Source: Anseranas semipalmata (taxonomy: Eukaryota > Chordata > Aves > Anseriformes > Anseranatidae). From it: a stretch of DNA of 64,000 nucleotides. A program made the translations under genes and the position numbers. The notes beneath the pieces were generated by a model, which saw nothing but the letters and a program-made list of their open reading frames with translations, had not been told where the DNA came from and searched no databases. The stretch lies in contig VXAA01006069.1 in the NCBI GenBank assembly GCA_013399115.1, positions 284,701 to 348,700 of the forward strand, read 5' to 3'. Below are positions 1-13,559 of this stretch, one piece after another; positions within the stretch are counted from its first letter, which is position 1; every line of letters begins with the position of its first letter.

Positions 1-3000
1 CACAAACCCAGTAACTTTTTCCTCTCAAGAAACTGCATTTAAGCAGATTTTATGCACAGTGCCTCACACACAAAGTGAGAAATAGCAATATGCCATTCAC
101 AGCAAGAGTTTATTCACACTGTTTTCCTAAAAAGTTTGACCAATGCATATATATTTGAACCACTTTTTAGACAGAAGCATATACAAGAAACTGTAAGGTT
201 CCAAGAAGACAAAAACCATAAAGATAAGTAACACTTGCAGCAGTCAGACGGTTATCTCGGACTATGAAGGCATGTTTATACACATTCTCCTTTAAAATAA
301 AAGTCACCATTAACTAAGATACTGTTACTGTGACTGAAGACAACAATGTTGAACACAAGAGACATGAAAGCGCATGTCTTCTAGTGAAAAAATAAATAAC
401 TGGGTGATTTTTGCATACAGCTCAAGTGGCTGAGACTTTTAAGGCCAAAGATCTTGGTCTCTAGTCCTCCTTGTGAATACGGGTTGTATAGACAAACCCA
501 TGGGTTTGTTGCAGAAAGAAAAAAGCGAGTATGAAGAGAACACCAGATGGGTGGGGACCTACTTCAGGCAACCGCCCCAAAGGGATCTGTTCAGAAACAG
601 AAAACTCATTCCTGTCATGGGAAGAGAAGAAAACATACAGCAGGCTGCGGCGTTCAGTCTGACACCTGGCCTTCCCTCTCTGTACGTTTTGAGGCATGTG
701 GTAACGTATTTGTTACTGCTATTTTGTAGGAAAATGTATAGAAGAGACCATAGCTCCTTTTCTTCTATGCTGCAACAAGCTTAGATTTTAGGTTGTAGGC
801 TTCCCTACAATAATCATTTGAAAAGCTAAGAACTGCTCCTGCTCTGGTGCCTCCATCCTTGAAACTGCCTCGAATTCATGCAGAGTTTAAAAATAAGTAA
901 AAAAAGTAAATAAAATTAAAGGTATATTTATTTGCACTTCCATGTCACTTCCCGAGGCTTTGCTCTTGGGCTTCATTCTTGAGCTTCTCTTTGTGACTTT
1001 GAGTGACATTTTTCTCACTTTTAACTTATCATTAGTATTGTTATTTAAAGCTCAGGTTTCCATGCTCTCTTTAGTCAGACTCCAGAGGTGTACAGCAAAC
1101 AATAAGTATTACAAGATCTGTGATAAAATCACTAGAATGTCAACATACGGGTTGACATAACATTTCAGATATTTTTTCCTGAATTTCCCAGATAGTCTGT
1201 TTCAGGAACAATTTCCATGTGGCTCAATATATCCTGCCGTGAGAGTGCTCAGCATTTTTTTCATTAAGTTGTGTTATGCTTGTAAGTACTACTGAAGGAG
1301 CTGGTCTGCAGAAGGTATTTTCCCATAGTACAGGAAAGGAAAATTGTCATCTGCTTTTGCCAGATTTATGGCATAGTGTGTACCTAGTGGGATACAGTGA
1401 AACCTTCCTGTAACAGTTAATTTCCAGTAACCTGGAAATAAATTACTATAGGGGAATCAATACACGGTTTTGCAAAAACAAGGAACATGTGCAGAATCCT
1501 TTACAATGTGGAACAGAACTAAATGGCTGCAGTCTGCTTCTCACACTACGTGCATTCTACTTCCTATTCACTTCAAAGATAACAAAAATTTCAGCAAACA
1601 CTTTACCTTTCAAGGCCCATAAAACCTGAATATACTGCACCTGTTTCTGGATCACCTTTTTCCACGCAGCATGTTTTCTACAATCAGAGAATTCAATGCT
1701 GAAAATGGGGCATCTCTGTGCTCTCCATTTGTTGTGCTTTGACTTATGTGCGCTGAGAAGCCTCACATCCAAGCGTGCTGGTCTCTGTGAAACACCTGAT
1801 GGTAGCACGGTGTTAGCTCAATAACTGCATTATTAAGCCTGCTTTGGAGCCTTGCCCTGGCGACAGGGGCAGGTTTATTCACTGCAAAAGGTGGATGCCG
1901 TGCCAACTTCCGCCACCTTTCACAGCCTCCATGCGTCAGCAGCCAGAGCAGCAGCTCCCAGCGTGGCACGGAGACCCAGCCCATCAGCATGAGGACCGTG
2001 GTCTTTGTCAACACCTTCCCCACCATACCTGAGAGCACTTTGAAAGCAGCACTGGCTGCCTCCTAAAAATCCTGATGAACCGTGGATTTCCTTCAGCTCC
2101 ATGCTCCAGAGCCGTGTGCCTCCTGGGCCAGCCTCACCGCCTGTGGTCCCACTCCAGGAGCACGCTAAGTGCAGATAACCTCCTCACACAGCTATTACAG
2201 GCCTGAATACAGATGCACAAAACACCTGTGCACCTCTGCACACACACACCTTTTTTGAGGGCTTTTTAAAATCTCACCCTGTCATCCAGTTTATGTGCAG
2301 TCACGAACAGCTGAATCAGCTCCTGCGAAAGGACCTTCAGAAAGGCAGAAGTGAGCATCAGGGGGGCAGGGGCTTCAAAGGCAGTTTTTCTCACCCGGTT
2401 TTGCTACCAAGGGGCACGTAAGAGGGAAAAAGGCCCTCAGGTAGCAGCACAAGCGTGAACTACACAACCAAGCACGCGCTGCTGCCACTGCGTCACTACA
2501 AGTGCCACTACACACCTCGTCCCTGAAGGCTGGAGATGGACACGTCGTGCGCAAAACCCAAAACTGGACCCCAGCGCTGTGGTCGTTCGCACCCACGTGC
2601 AAAGGCCCGCCTGAGCTCCCTCAGCGTCGAGGCTGCGGGCGAGATGGCTGCCTCACGAACCGATGGGGGCTAAACCAGCTCGCGCTTTAGCTTCGTATCT
2701 TGGATAAGGCAGAGAAAGGGAGTTTTCCTGTACTGTGCTTGTGGTGCAGGTGGTGTCAGTGCTTGTGAAGCTTGTAGTTCAGGTGGGGGTGCTAGCAGGC
2801 ATTCGTATGCTTACATTGCCTTTTCAGCATATGACTACAAGCAATTTTAATTTACCCACCTAGAACAGGCTTTCAGTACTGCAGAAAAAAACAAATGTTT
2901 CCAATGTTGTTTCTGGAAACTTATATCGTTTTATTCCTTTCTCATTTCCTCTGGGCAACACCTCCGCTTTGCACAATTTCATTAAGATGTATAAACTCTC

Positions 3001-5689
3001 AAGATGTATACCAGGGGAAGGAAAGTGAAAGCTCCAATCACGGAATAAACAAAATACCAATTTCCGTCCAAGTCACACAAAAAAATTGCAGAATTCCTTG
3101 GCATGGGGAATCAGAGCCACCTTCCAGCAAGTGAAGGTGGGGTTCCTGTGTGTGCAGTCACAGTTGTGCCAGCAACATTATGAAGATGTTTTTACAGACA
3201 CATGAAGTACAGAGAGTCTCAACACTCCTTGCTGACACCCATGCCACTGCTAGTTGGAGCAGCCAAATGAAAGGCAACACTGGACATCACCCTGCTTCGT
3301 GGTCGTCCTCTCCCTTGGCATATACATGCGCCTCAGGTGAAAAGGTCAGAGATCCACACATATTTATTCACATCACAGAAAACAGACCGGTGTTCAATGT
3401 GGGACAGGGTTGCTGAGGACATCAGCTGTAGGATGTGGGGCTTTGAATCACCTTCACATCTCCTCAGATTATATTCACCTCAGGATTTGAGCAAGGATAG
3501 AGAAAAAGAAAATTGAAGTTGCTTATGAAGTCATATAGCCCTGCCAGGCCTGATTCCTCGAGCAAATTAAAGACACTTGTATGCTGACCACAACAACCAA
3601 GGTGATGTCCCACCTGTCCAGGACCCATCCAGCCCAGTGAGGGCTGCACCAGAGCAACTGCCTCTGCACTGGCCTTCACTGTTGTCCTCCTCGAGGCAGC
3701 CACACAAGCTGCATTTAAAGCCAGTTCCCAGATGCCGTATGTCTCAAGAAGGGCATGGCTACATATCAGCGATTGTGGATATGGCCTTGTCAATTCCAGC
3801 TCTCAGATTAAATCGATATTCTCACCATCTAACTGCTGCATGGGAAATGAAAATGAATTGATGGTCTTGGACCTCTTCCCAGCAGGCTAGTGTTCACATC
3901 TCAACGCCACCACAGCAAATAGCATTAGCTGGCTCTCCTCTTAAAGCTTCTGCACAACACACAGAGAGGCTATAAAGAATGAACTGCCTTCTCAGCCTCG
4001 TGCCCAGCTTCTTCCTGCTCCTGGACTGGAGTACTCCTGGACCAGGGCAGGGCTGCGTGGCCAGCCACTTGCCGCTCATTCCCCGGCTGAACCAGATCGG
4101 CAAAGGCAGGGACAACACAAAGCTTTGACATCTTCTGGGCACAAGCACATTTCTTTGCCTTGTAAACTTTTATACCCAAATGGCACTGTAAGACCCAGAT
4201 TCTGTACAGTATTTGTATTTGCTCTTGGCATGTCTTGGACAGTGAAAATCAATAACAGCAGTTTCACTTACAGGAGTTTAAAGGCACGGTGTTTGCCCAG
4301 TAAACACCACATACACAGAGTCCTTCATTTCCACAGAGAACTGCACAGAAGTATAAATATCAGGTACTTCTCCTGATATTAGAGCTTGTAAAAGGATATT
4401 CTGACAGAATCTGAAGGGCTGGATTGTGCAACTCTTACAACACTGAGCACCTACTTGCACAAACAGCCCATTGAGAAAGTCTGGCACAGAAATGTTCCCC
4501 ACGAGTCTGTGGTTTCAATAAACCAGCAAATTAATTAATGAAGGATGGCAGCATCTCCAAAGAAACAGAGGTTTTGGCCCCAAATTTTGGAGGGCACCTT
4601 TTTCTGATAAACTTAGCATAAATGTACAGTAAAATCCTTTCAGGAAAAAAATCATCCCCATGGGACAATAGGGTGCTGCAGTAAAATGATTCCTCCGAAT
4701 CAGTGGAAGTTTTGCATCAGATTTTAATAGGGAGGAAGGATCTAGCCAGACTCTTTACTCTTCCAAACTGGCAGCAGAAAAGAAGAAAAAGCGTTTATCA
4801 GAGTGATTTATTTCAGCAGCTCCAGGACAGCCTGTAGTTTCTTACAGGGAACCAATTGAAATTCAGAAATATATGAAAGACCAGTCCAAATGCCATATGT
4901 CCTTTAGTCCAACAAAGATGTTGTAGGCCACCGTCAACCTCACTGTGACAAAGAAATTTCTGCCAGAAAAAAAAAAAAAAAGACAAAAAAACAAGCCGCA
5001 GGGAAGAGAAAATAAAGACTGCGGAGATCGTTGTCAAACTTACAGCAGGTTGAAATAGGAGCTGCTGTGTACAATGGCTTGAGTGTGCAGTTTTCAAAAG
5101 AGGCATCTGGAAAAAACAAGCTTAGAATCACTTTGGATGTAAAACCAAAGGAATGGAAAATAAACATCTTGGGAACAGAAAAAATCCACTAAGAGGGAGC
5201 AGGGCAGAGGCAGCTCACCTCTCCACCCCAGCTATTGATCAGGCTCTGAGAAGCATCCCAGGTGTTTTGGAGGATGGCCTCAGTGGAGCTCATTTAACCC
5301 CATGTTTTATATGACAGAGCTTCAAAAACTCACCGGTGGAGAGGCAGAACAGCCCTGAGAACAGTCAGCATGTTGACCTGCAGGATTTCTTTGCTTTTTG
5401 TGGTGCATGAGGACTGATTCCAAGCTCCCTGTGATCTTAGCATTGATCTCACCAGCTGTACCTGAGATGGAGGAGCCAATTTTGGGCCCTGCTGTGTGCA
5501 GTGCTGGGGAGAGACCAGGTTTTAGACACAGAACCAGCGAAAGCCAACCACCGACCTTGCATCCCACGCCTCCTGCAGGTTCAGATGAGGGGCATGCCCC
5601 TGTCTTTGGCTCAGGTCACTCCCTGCACTATTGGGCTCCCACTGCCAAGACTGGAGAAGCAAACCGGAAGCAGTATTTAAAAAAGAGAG

Positions 5690-6090
5690 AGGGAAAGCAG
5701 CTGTTTCATGTGGTGGGCTGGTTTCAGAGCGGTGCCGAGCAGGGCAGAGCTGCAGGGGTATGGCAGGGGCCGCTCCACGCCCTGGGCTCCCAGCTCTGAG
5801 CCAGCCTGACCTGGGTGCAAGCCCTGCGGAGCCGGGCAGCACCGTGCTGCCAGCACCCGCTCTGCCGGAGGGCCCGGAGGGGAGGCAGAGCTGCTGCTCC
5901 AGGCCGGGGCTGCGCAGGGAGCGCTGTGGACGCCTGGGAGGTGCCTCCACTGCTTCAGCAGAGCGGAGCCGAGCCGCTGCCGGGCCGCGGCCTCCCTGAA
6001 GCAGGGCAGGAGCGCGCGGCCGGGGCTCGTACTGGCTCTGGGCCCGCCGCAGAGCAGCTCGGGCGGCACAGCCGAGGAGGTACCCATCTG
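5690..6090. other. GC-rich, CpG-containing intergenic block
   Basis: About 400 bases, visibly much richer in G, C and CpG than the flanks, with clusters such as GCCGGGCCGCGG near 5,980 and GCGCGCGGCCGG near 6,010. Overlapping open frames on both strands here are a by-product of composition. It could be a CpG island serving an unannotated transcript or just a GC-rich patch, which bird genomes have in numbers. No recognisable exon or core promoter was seen. Confidence 0.4.
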
Positions 6091-9000
6091 GGCTGTAGCT
6101 CCTCTTCCCTTCAAGCAGACGGTGCCTCTGTGCCAACACTGTGGGCTGGTCTGGAAAAAGCAAAAGGGGGAATACGCTGTGGAAGGTGGAAGGAAGCAAG
6201 GCAGAGAATGACAGAGGGATTCGTTTTTATTTCAGGAAAAGTTATCACAAGCAGCCCCTCATGAGGCTGTTATGACGCAGGAATGTAAGTCCTGTCCACA
6301 GCTACCAACCACACACGGCACCGTGCCAGCCTGGCACCACACGCTGTACTTGCCTACTTGCCATGCATGCCAGGGGAGGAAGGATGCTCGCCCAGCACAC
6401 AGCGGCTGCTTGCTTGCACCCGAGCGTTTTGTTGGAGAGGCTCCCGCTGCTGACAGCAGCCAAAGGAGGTGCTGCAGGTAACAGGAGAATCAGGACAAAA
6501 GCCAGGGCCATGCCCTGGCAGAGGTGGTTTCCATGTATGTAGTCATCCTCCCTGGGTTTCTCTCCTGCAAACTTCCCTTGCATCCTCTTGAGCCTACACA
6601 AACTCATAGCATCTCAGTGTCCTCTAGCAAGGAACTCCACAGCAGCAAACCTCTACAACAGCACTGCACCAAAAAACCTACGTCCGGTCTGCATTTGCCT
6701 GTGCATCCTTCAAGCTGCTCTGAACTCAAGTCTTGCACAGAGCTTATCACACTGCACAGGTTTTGCTAACGTTAGCAGCAGCCCTTCAGGCTTTCAGAAG
6801 CACTGCTTTGTAAACTAGCAAAACTGCAGCAATGCTGGATCTCCGAGGCCTCCTCCAAGCCAGCCCTTCTCAGTCCAGTGAGGACAGAGCAGCAGATTAT
6901 GAGGCTAAAACACTCATTTTGGGACTCCCTGCATGGTCCCTTGCAGGCTGCTCACCGGCGCTTCACACCCCATGCCTGCTGCAGAGCTCCTCTGGGTGAG
7001 TCAGCAATTAGGAGCCTGTAATGAATGTTAAAAGCATTTAATTAAACGAATACATTCAGAGTTAAACATGTTGCTAAGGCTGATCAACATAAGCACAAAG
7101 CTAAACAAAGCCTCCCATACAAGGACCTCGCCTGGGTGGGAAGGTGACCTGAACGCCTTGCTCGGAAGGTGCACGTCCGTCTCCCTCTCACTGCGGGCAC
7201 ACTGGGTCCCCCACCCCGGCCCTGCCCATGCTGCTTGCCCCTGCGCTGGCCAGCTCTAGCCCGGCTGGCTCGGGTTTCCCTCTGAGCCCTCAGGCCCAAA
7301 CGGAGGAGCACCTGCCCGGCCTCCCTGAGGACGAAGGGGGTCCAGCGGAGGAGATGCCAGCCTCGCGCTCACAACCGGCTGCGTTTCAGTTGGCTTGGCT
7401 GCACTGCAGGGAGCAGAAAGGTGGGTTTCAAACCACGGGGCAGCACTGTTGTCTACGTGATAATTTTACAGTCTTTTAATTACTTCAGAAAATGATTTAA
7501 TTAAGGCCTTTCCTGTATAGTTCTAGTTCAAAACTGCATCCTGTCAGCTTTACTGGTCCTAAAGCAAGATGACATCCCTGCAAAAGCACTCACTATGGCT
7601 CCTTACGCGATGCCCGCATGGGCTCCCCGAGCTCACCTGTCGGCAGCAGAGGCACGGGACCACGGCGGTTTCCGAGCACCAGCACGTGGGGAAACCAGCC
7701 GTGCCCTGTGAGAACGCCGACCTTTGTGGAGAGACGGACACGGACTCGGCCATCGCATCAGCAGAAATAGCTTTGAAGGTTTGAGGAGCTTTCCCAAGCA
7801 GTAAGCATGTAAATTATTCACCCACAGCAGCGCTGGCTAGCAGGGACAGCACAGCCTCACACCTGCTTAACACACTCAATTTTAAAGCCAATTTACTGAA
7901 ACAGATTTTAGGACAAAGCCTAGAAAAGCATCTTGTTCTCCTGGGGTCAGAGCATGCTGGCATTTTCTTAGATCTCGGCTACACATAAACATCTACAGTG
8001 ACAGGGATCAATTTATGACTGAGTTTGTCTTTGTGTTTTGTTAAGTACATTTCCCAATTTTAATAGGTTAAAGCCTGAGGTCCTTGGAGGCATTCTGGTT
8101 TCCAGCTATCTATCTCGTGCATTACAGTCCTGCAAACCTGGGTATATACCCGGAGTCTCTGCTTGTGCAGCATTTTATATCCAACTACAGTGAGGAAAGA
8201 AGTCCACAATAAAATGCCCACAATAGATGAGCTTGGAGGCCACCACCCTCAGGTATGTCCCATGCACTGCAGAGAAGCTGAAGAAAAAAACCAAGTAGCA
8301 GTCACCTGCCCCTGAGCGAAGGCACTGAGGCATGCAGCACCCAGGTTCTCTTCCCTGCAAACCATCAGACCAAAGTCACATTGGAAAAAAAAAATCTGAG
8401 CCCCTCCCACAGGGGATGCTGGGCAGTCGGTGTAACAAGGGTCTCTGCAGGACCACCCAGCCCAGGGTAAGCAGGCAGGTTCACCAACAGAGGTGCACGA
8501 TGGGTTTAGTGGCCCTACGCTGCTTGTCCCCAGGGAGGCCCCAGCTGAGGTCCTACTAGAGGCACCACTGAATTTGTCAGACTAAACCAGAGGATTTGCC
8601 CAAGCAACAGAAATGTAAAAACCCAAATAAAGATAAAATGAAAACCAGAATCTCAGGGTGCCCAGTGGTTGAGCTCGCCTTTAGGCAGGAGCAGCAGGCA
8701 GGATTTTGTACAGTCTTTCTAAAACTTCTGAAATTTCATGCTGGGAGGAGGATGCTCCACTTCTATAAGGACTGTTGATGCCTTTTTTTTTTTCTTCCTT
8801 ATTCTGCCTTTCCTGCTGTTCTCATGACCCCCATCTTCCAAACCAAACGCATCACTCGGCACTACGTCACATCCAACAGCATTCTCTTTGCTGCAGCTAG
8901 GGACGCCATCTCACGTGGCGTCTCCCAGAGATGGCACGTTAGGAGGAGCGAGATCAATGCAGCAGCAGCGAGGAGCCTCCACAGGGCGCTGGCGGCAGCT

Positions 9001-10119
9001 GTGGCACCCCAGCCCTCTGCCAGCCCAGCTCTGCCGGGGCCGCTCCAGCAGCATGGCCCGGGGCCAGCCAGCCTGCCCCACGCCCGCAACGTTGGCTCCA
9101 GAGACACAGCAGGATGGCATTAGGGAAAAGGTCTTAAAAATCCTCCTCTAAAAACCACCTGAAGCAGCAGAACTACCCAGAACTGGTTACCAGAACAGCA
9201 ACGTGTTCATGCATTTATTTCTAATGGCCTATGCAACCCAATCCCAATCCATGATTTCGTTGTTTATGGGCACAACATGTTCATTTCATGGGAACAGACC
9301 TGCTCTGTGCTGGAAGGCTTCCTGCAAGAGACTGTGGTGTTAATTTAGAAGATGGCATTCTTCCCAAACAGTCATTATTAAACCAATAACCCTACGTTAC
9401 CTCCAGCATCAAGGGGCAACGTGATGTTGGAGGCAAGACAGAACAAAGGTCCTGGCTCTAGCAATTGTAAGAGAGCTTAGGGGCTGTTCTCTTGAGGGAA
9501 GGGAGAGATGCAGCCTGGCCCAACCCCAGCGCGTGTGGTTTTAACGACCCCCACTTCAGCTGTATTGTGTGGATGTGCACTGTTACAGAGCTGCCACTTC
9601 TGCACCCATGCCTGGCTGAATTACAGGAGCTATTTTCAGCATCTCTCTGCCAGAAGCAACATCTCCCATGACTTTTATCGTGGAATGGGTGCATGTTTGT
9701 AATCAGCCGGGAAAATCTGTTTCTGAGCTTAATTCTAGGGCCTTGTCCCTGCTACAGAAACAACTGCACTTAGTAACACAGCTTTCCCTCCCTTTAACAG
9801 CATGAGGAATGATTTGCTGTCCTGGGAAATTGGTCACAGCATAAGCCCTCAGGGTTTTGCAACATCAGTGCTTGATGCCTTTAGTTTAAGTGCTGAACAC
9901 ACTGTACAAGCACAAGTGGACAGCCTGAACCGGGAATGCTTCTGCTAAAATCACCAAGCGTTCAGGGAAACCTGTAAACTAACTGGTAGTCCATGCTGCA
10001 ATTTGAACAATTCATAATGGTAGACAAGGGGTTAAAGCCAAGGTTAAAAACACTAAAAAATTTTTCTCAATTCTTTCGAGTCCGGTAAGAACTGCCTTTT
10101 AGCATGTTCCTTCAAAAAA

Positions 10120-10130
10120 NNNNNNNNNNN
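10120..10130. other. Assembly gap (11 N)
   Basis: Eleven N bases directly after a run of six A's. The short size and adjoining homopolymer suggest an unresolved low-complexity stretch. The true length is unknown. Confidence 0.99.
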
Positions 10131-11442
10131 ACAAACTGACCACCGAGGCTCTGAAGGGCACTAATGTCTACCTTTGCCCTATGAAGCACTCCAGTCATAA
10201 AAGCATGGCAGTGTGGTTGCAGATGGCCTTGCTGCCATTGCAGGATGCAACTTTTTGCACTACACCTGTAACGAAACTGGTGCTAACAGACCTTCAGAGC
10301 TGTGTTCCAAGGAATCCCAAACTTCAGTCCTCCTGAGCTGCTTGGCAAGCAACACTTTCAGGCAGAAGTGTCTCAGTCTGTACTTCTGCAAGCAAATACA
10401 TTTCTTGCATTTTGATTTGGCCTAAACAGAGAATTAGCATTTGCTGTCTGGCTCATGTTCCAGCTGTGCTGCTTTAACTGGGAAGATGATTAAGGAAACA
10501 GCTTGCTTAGAGAGACTGGAATCACCATCACTAACCTGCTCCTAAGGCTTGGCAAACATTTGGCAGGAATCACTTAGGGAACATTTCTGTGTGAAGCAGG
10601 GTGACAGGCTTAAAGACATCCTGAGATATCTTCTAGGCCTGCCTACGATACTTTGTCTAAATGAAATTGTTCTGGGATCACACATTAGGAATGTATTGAT
10701 AGGGCTCTGCCACGCAGCTAATGACGAGACTACCTGTACCTCTTGAACCTTGCTACACGACCTCATTACTACAGAACTTACGTTTTTCACAGTTATTCAT
10801 GTATTTTACATTTATTAAAGAATCTCCAGTCTATAGACAGGAAATTTAAATCTTTTTTGTGTGTTTTCCCAGCAGAGGTGAAGGCTGGGGCAAAACCTGA
10901 AGGTCCCAAGTCATGGATCCAGTGCTCTTCTGGCTTTAGCCTCCCTCCTCAATGAGGACCGAAGAGCCGTGCCATGCTCCATGTCATCTTCAATGCCAGT
11001 TGCTGCACGGGCGGTAATCCCATCACACGGGGTGACAGCAGCCCCGATAAGCCACCCTCAGCTCACTGCCACTGCGCCCTATGGGCTCTGCCATCCACAC
11101 TGGAATGCCTCAGCAAATTCAAGGCTTTCTCATCGTTAGCACCCACACAGGTTCACATCCCACACACCTGACAGAAGCCTCATTTTTGCACATTCACAAT
11201 ATGTTACAGCTTTACTCGGGATTGTCATGTTCCCACACACAGTTCCCTGTCTTGAGAATAGAGGAAATTCGAAATCCTACAAGAGAACAGGATGATGGTC
11301 AACACCACAGTTGTAGGAGCACCTCATTTGTTTGGCTTCAAGTAAAAGAATGACAGTAACTTGTTGCCTTCACATACCGTAACACCATTAATTTCTGAGT
11401 ACATGGAACCATGTTAGAAAGAACAGCTATTTCTGTAAGATT

Positions 11443-11448
11443 TTTATT
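11443..11448 (-). terminator. Possible far-distal poly(A) signal
   Basis: AATAAA on the minus strand within an A/T run. If used, the LRRC8D 3' UTR would be about 3.3 kb. There is no clear GU-rich element after it, so it is weaker than the signal at 13,585. Confidence 0.15.
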
Positions 11449-12098
11449 AAAAAAATACAGTCCAGTAAGTGGTACTGGGGGGGAAGAGTGGATCCCCATG
11501 ACCAGACTTGGCCTACAGTGTCTGGGCTTCCCTCTTTTCTACAAGAGAGAGCAGCTCGGGACTGCAAAGCCATTTATTTAGCAGCAGAAAGCCTTCCATT
11601 AGTGCCAGCATCCTCCTGTACACCGAGAGGCCTGATGCCTGCTCAGAAAAGCAAGAGCTCATTTTGCATCACGGGAAGCATCTTCCAAAAGGACAACTTA
11701 CTGGAAAACCAAAGGATCTTCACAGAAATACGTTGCAGTGACGGAGGCAAACAGAATGGGCATCTCCGACTTCCCCTCGTTTAAAGGGACATGACCATTT
11801 GTCTTCTGGGGCCATGCACATACTGTGCAAAACTCTGCTAGCCAAGTAAAAATGGTGGTATAGCATTTAGATTACGCATATGAAAAAACAATCCCACCTA
11901 TCCTGAAATACTGTGTTCTAGTTAGAAACCATACCTACAGGATTTACTAGGAACAGCTCCTTATACCTCCTCCTCCTTAAATTTACAGGCGCCAAAGAGC
12001 AAGTTCAGCATAAGACATTTGAAATCACAGACTTTACTATGTAAATGTGTTTTTCCCCATTAAAAAAAAATAGATTAGAGGAAGATATAAACATATTA

Positions 12099-12104
12099 TT
12101 TATT
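12099..12104 (-). terminator. Possible distal poly(A) signal
   Basis: AATAAA on the minus strand, with a U-run followed by G's (complement of about 12,055-12,070) roughly 35 bases downstream. It could end a longer LRRC8D 3' UTR of about 2.6 kb. The surrounding 12.0-13.0 kb is AT-rich, so a chance hexamer is quite possible. Confidence 0.25.
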
Positions 12105-13559
12105 AAATCAAATAGAAATGCAAAATATGTTTCACATGCCTTACATGGAAAAGAGATGAACTTTCCAAGACCTTAAAGCAAGACTGTGTCAGTTGACACG
12201 CAGGAAACAGGAACATCATAAACAGTCACAAAGAGGAGGAAGGGCTGGGGAGGGAGGCAACCTGGGGAAGATGGGCAGTTCCTCCCCACTCTGAGAAAAT
12301 TCTCCTAAAAACAAGAGCGGGGTTTATGCTGAGTAAGCATCACAAGCCTGAAATTAACTTTAAAATGTACTTATTTTGGAGGAAGTTGTCTAAAGAACTA
12401 CAATTAGCTAATAACTAGTCAAACAGTAATCTAAATTATGTATACCATACTCATATTAAGTGAACATGGGCTTATTTTTGAACACCAGCAGGGACAGCAG
12501 GAGCATCAGAAACACCAAAAAAAGCTTTTAAAAGCAGGATCAATCCATGGCCACACTCTATGTGACATTGCTATTAAAATAAGAAAAAAGATGAAAAATA
12601 GAACTATTTTTCTAAGTATTTTAATTCATCATCCTCCAACTCTTCCTCCCTCCTACACACAATTTCTAGGAAGCTGAAATGACAGTCAACAGCAAATACA
12701 AAGCATACACCAATATTATATTCCACAGTTTTTCTAAGAGTCAATAGTCCAGCAATTTTAAAGTGATCTATGTGCAAAAAATAAACACATGAAAGAGTTT
12801 CTTAAAAACAGAAAATATCCACTGCAGCCTTAACAACTCCTACTTAAAAAAAATAAAAATAAAAATCTGAGAATTAGCACAAAAATTTCCCAGTGGAGGA
12901 GAGATCAGTAACTGCAAGTATTCTGCCAAACCCGTGACTTGGTGTTGCAGAACTGTCAACATCCCAAGTTTACTACCAGCTGGCAAGTAGAAAACAGACT
13001 GTATCCCCAAAAGAAGTGGGAAAACCACTGTTCATAAACTGGTCTTCCAATACACATAAACATATGGTGCAGGTATGTATTCAGAGACTGCTACCTACAG
13101 CTGAGAACAGTCATCCCAGCATGACTGGGATGGCAAATGATTAACAATAAAATGTGCAAGATTCATAAGAGCAGTAGTTAAAATGTTTCTGACTGCTCAA
13201 TGCCCCGAGGCCTAAACTATCCCCTCGTTAATAGTGGCATAAGTCAGGGCAGCTCTGGTTAAGTTACAGTAGAAGTTGCTGTGCATGAGGATTTCTGTGT
13301 GAGAAGAACGGTCCCTTGAACGACCAACTAGTTCAGTCCTGACCGCACTACAATAGGGAATTGTGTTTAAACCATGAGTAATCGCGTAATCATCTCCCAG
13401 CATAGTACTTCTTTTCTGCACACATGGAATGTAAATGGCCAAGATTTACAACTGATGATTTTGCAGATTTAATGGATTGTATTTCTTTAATGGTTTTGGC
13501 AATGCAAACTCAGTTAAAAAAAAAAAACACCACCAAAAACAAACAAACAAAAAAATCCC

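Larger units (their letters stand above)
1..13559. other. Intergenic DNA downstream of LRRC8D
   Basis: No protein frame here resembles a known gene on either strand, and no tRNA or other RNA gene was recognised. Reading frames of up to about 225 codons occur in the GC-rich 5.5-6.2 kb part, where stop codons are rare by composition; they look like chance frames. In mammals ZNF326 follows LRRC8D on this side, but none of its glycine/tyrosine-rich or zinc-finger sequence was seen, so it probably lies beyond position 1. Contents worth naming are the GC-rich block at 5.7-6.1 kb, the gap at 10,120 and possible distal poly(A) signals. Confidence 0.6.

Noticed and set aside
5522..6199. Minus-strand frame of 225 codons, the second longest in the window
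   Set aside because: It lies in a very GC-rich block where all frames stay open, is Arg/Ala/Pro/Ser-rich and matches no known family.
13112..13132. 8-bp inverted repeat CATCCCAG/CTGGGATG; a similar one at 1,420-1,439
   Set aside because: Stems of this length are expected several times by chance in 64 kb.
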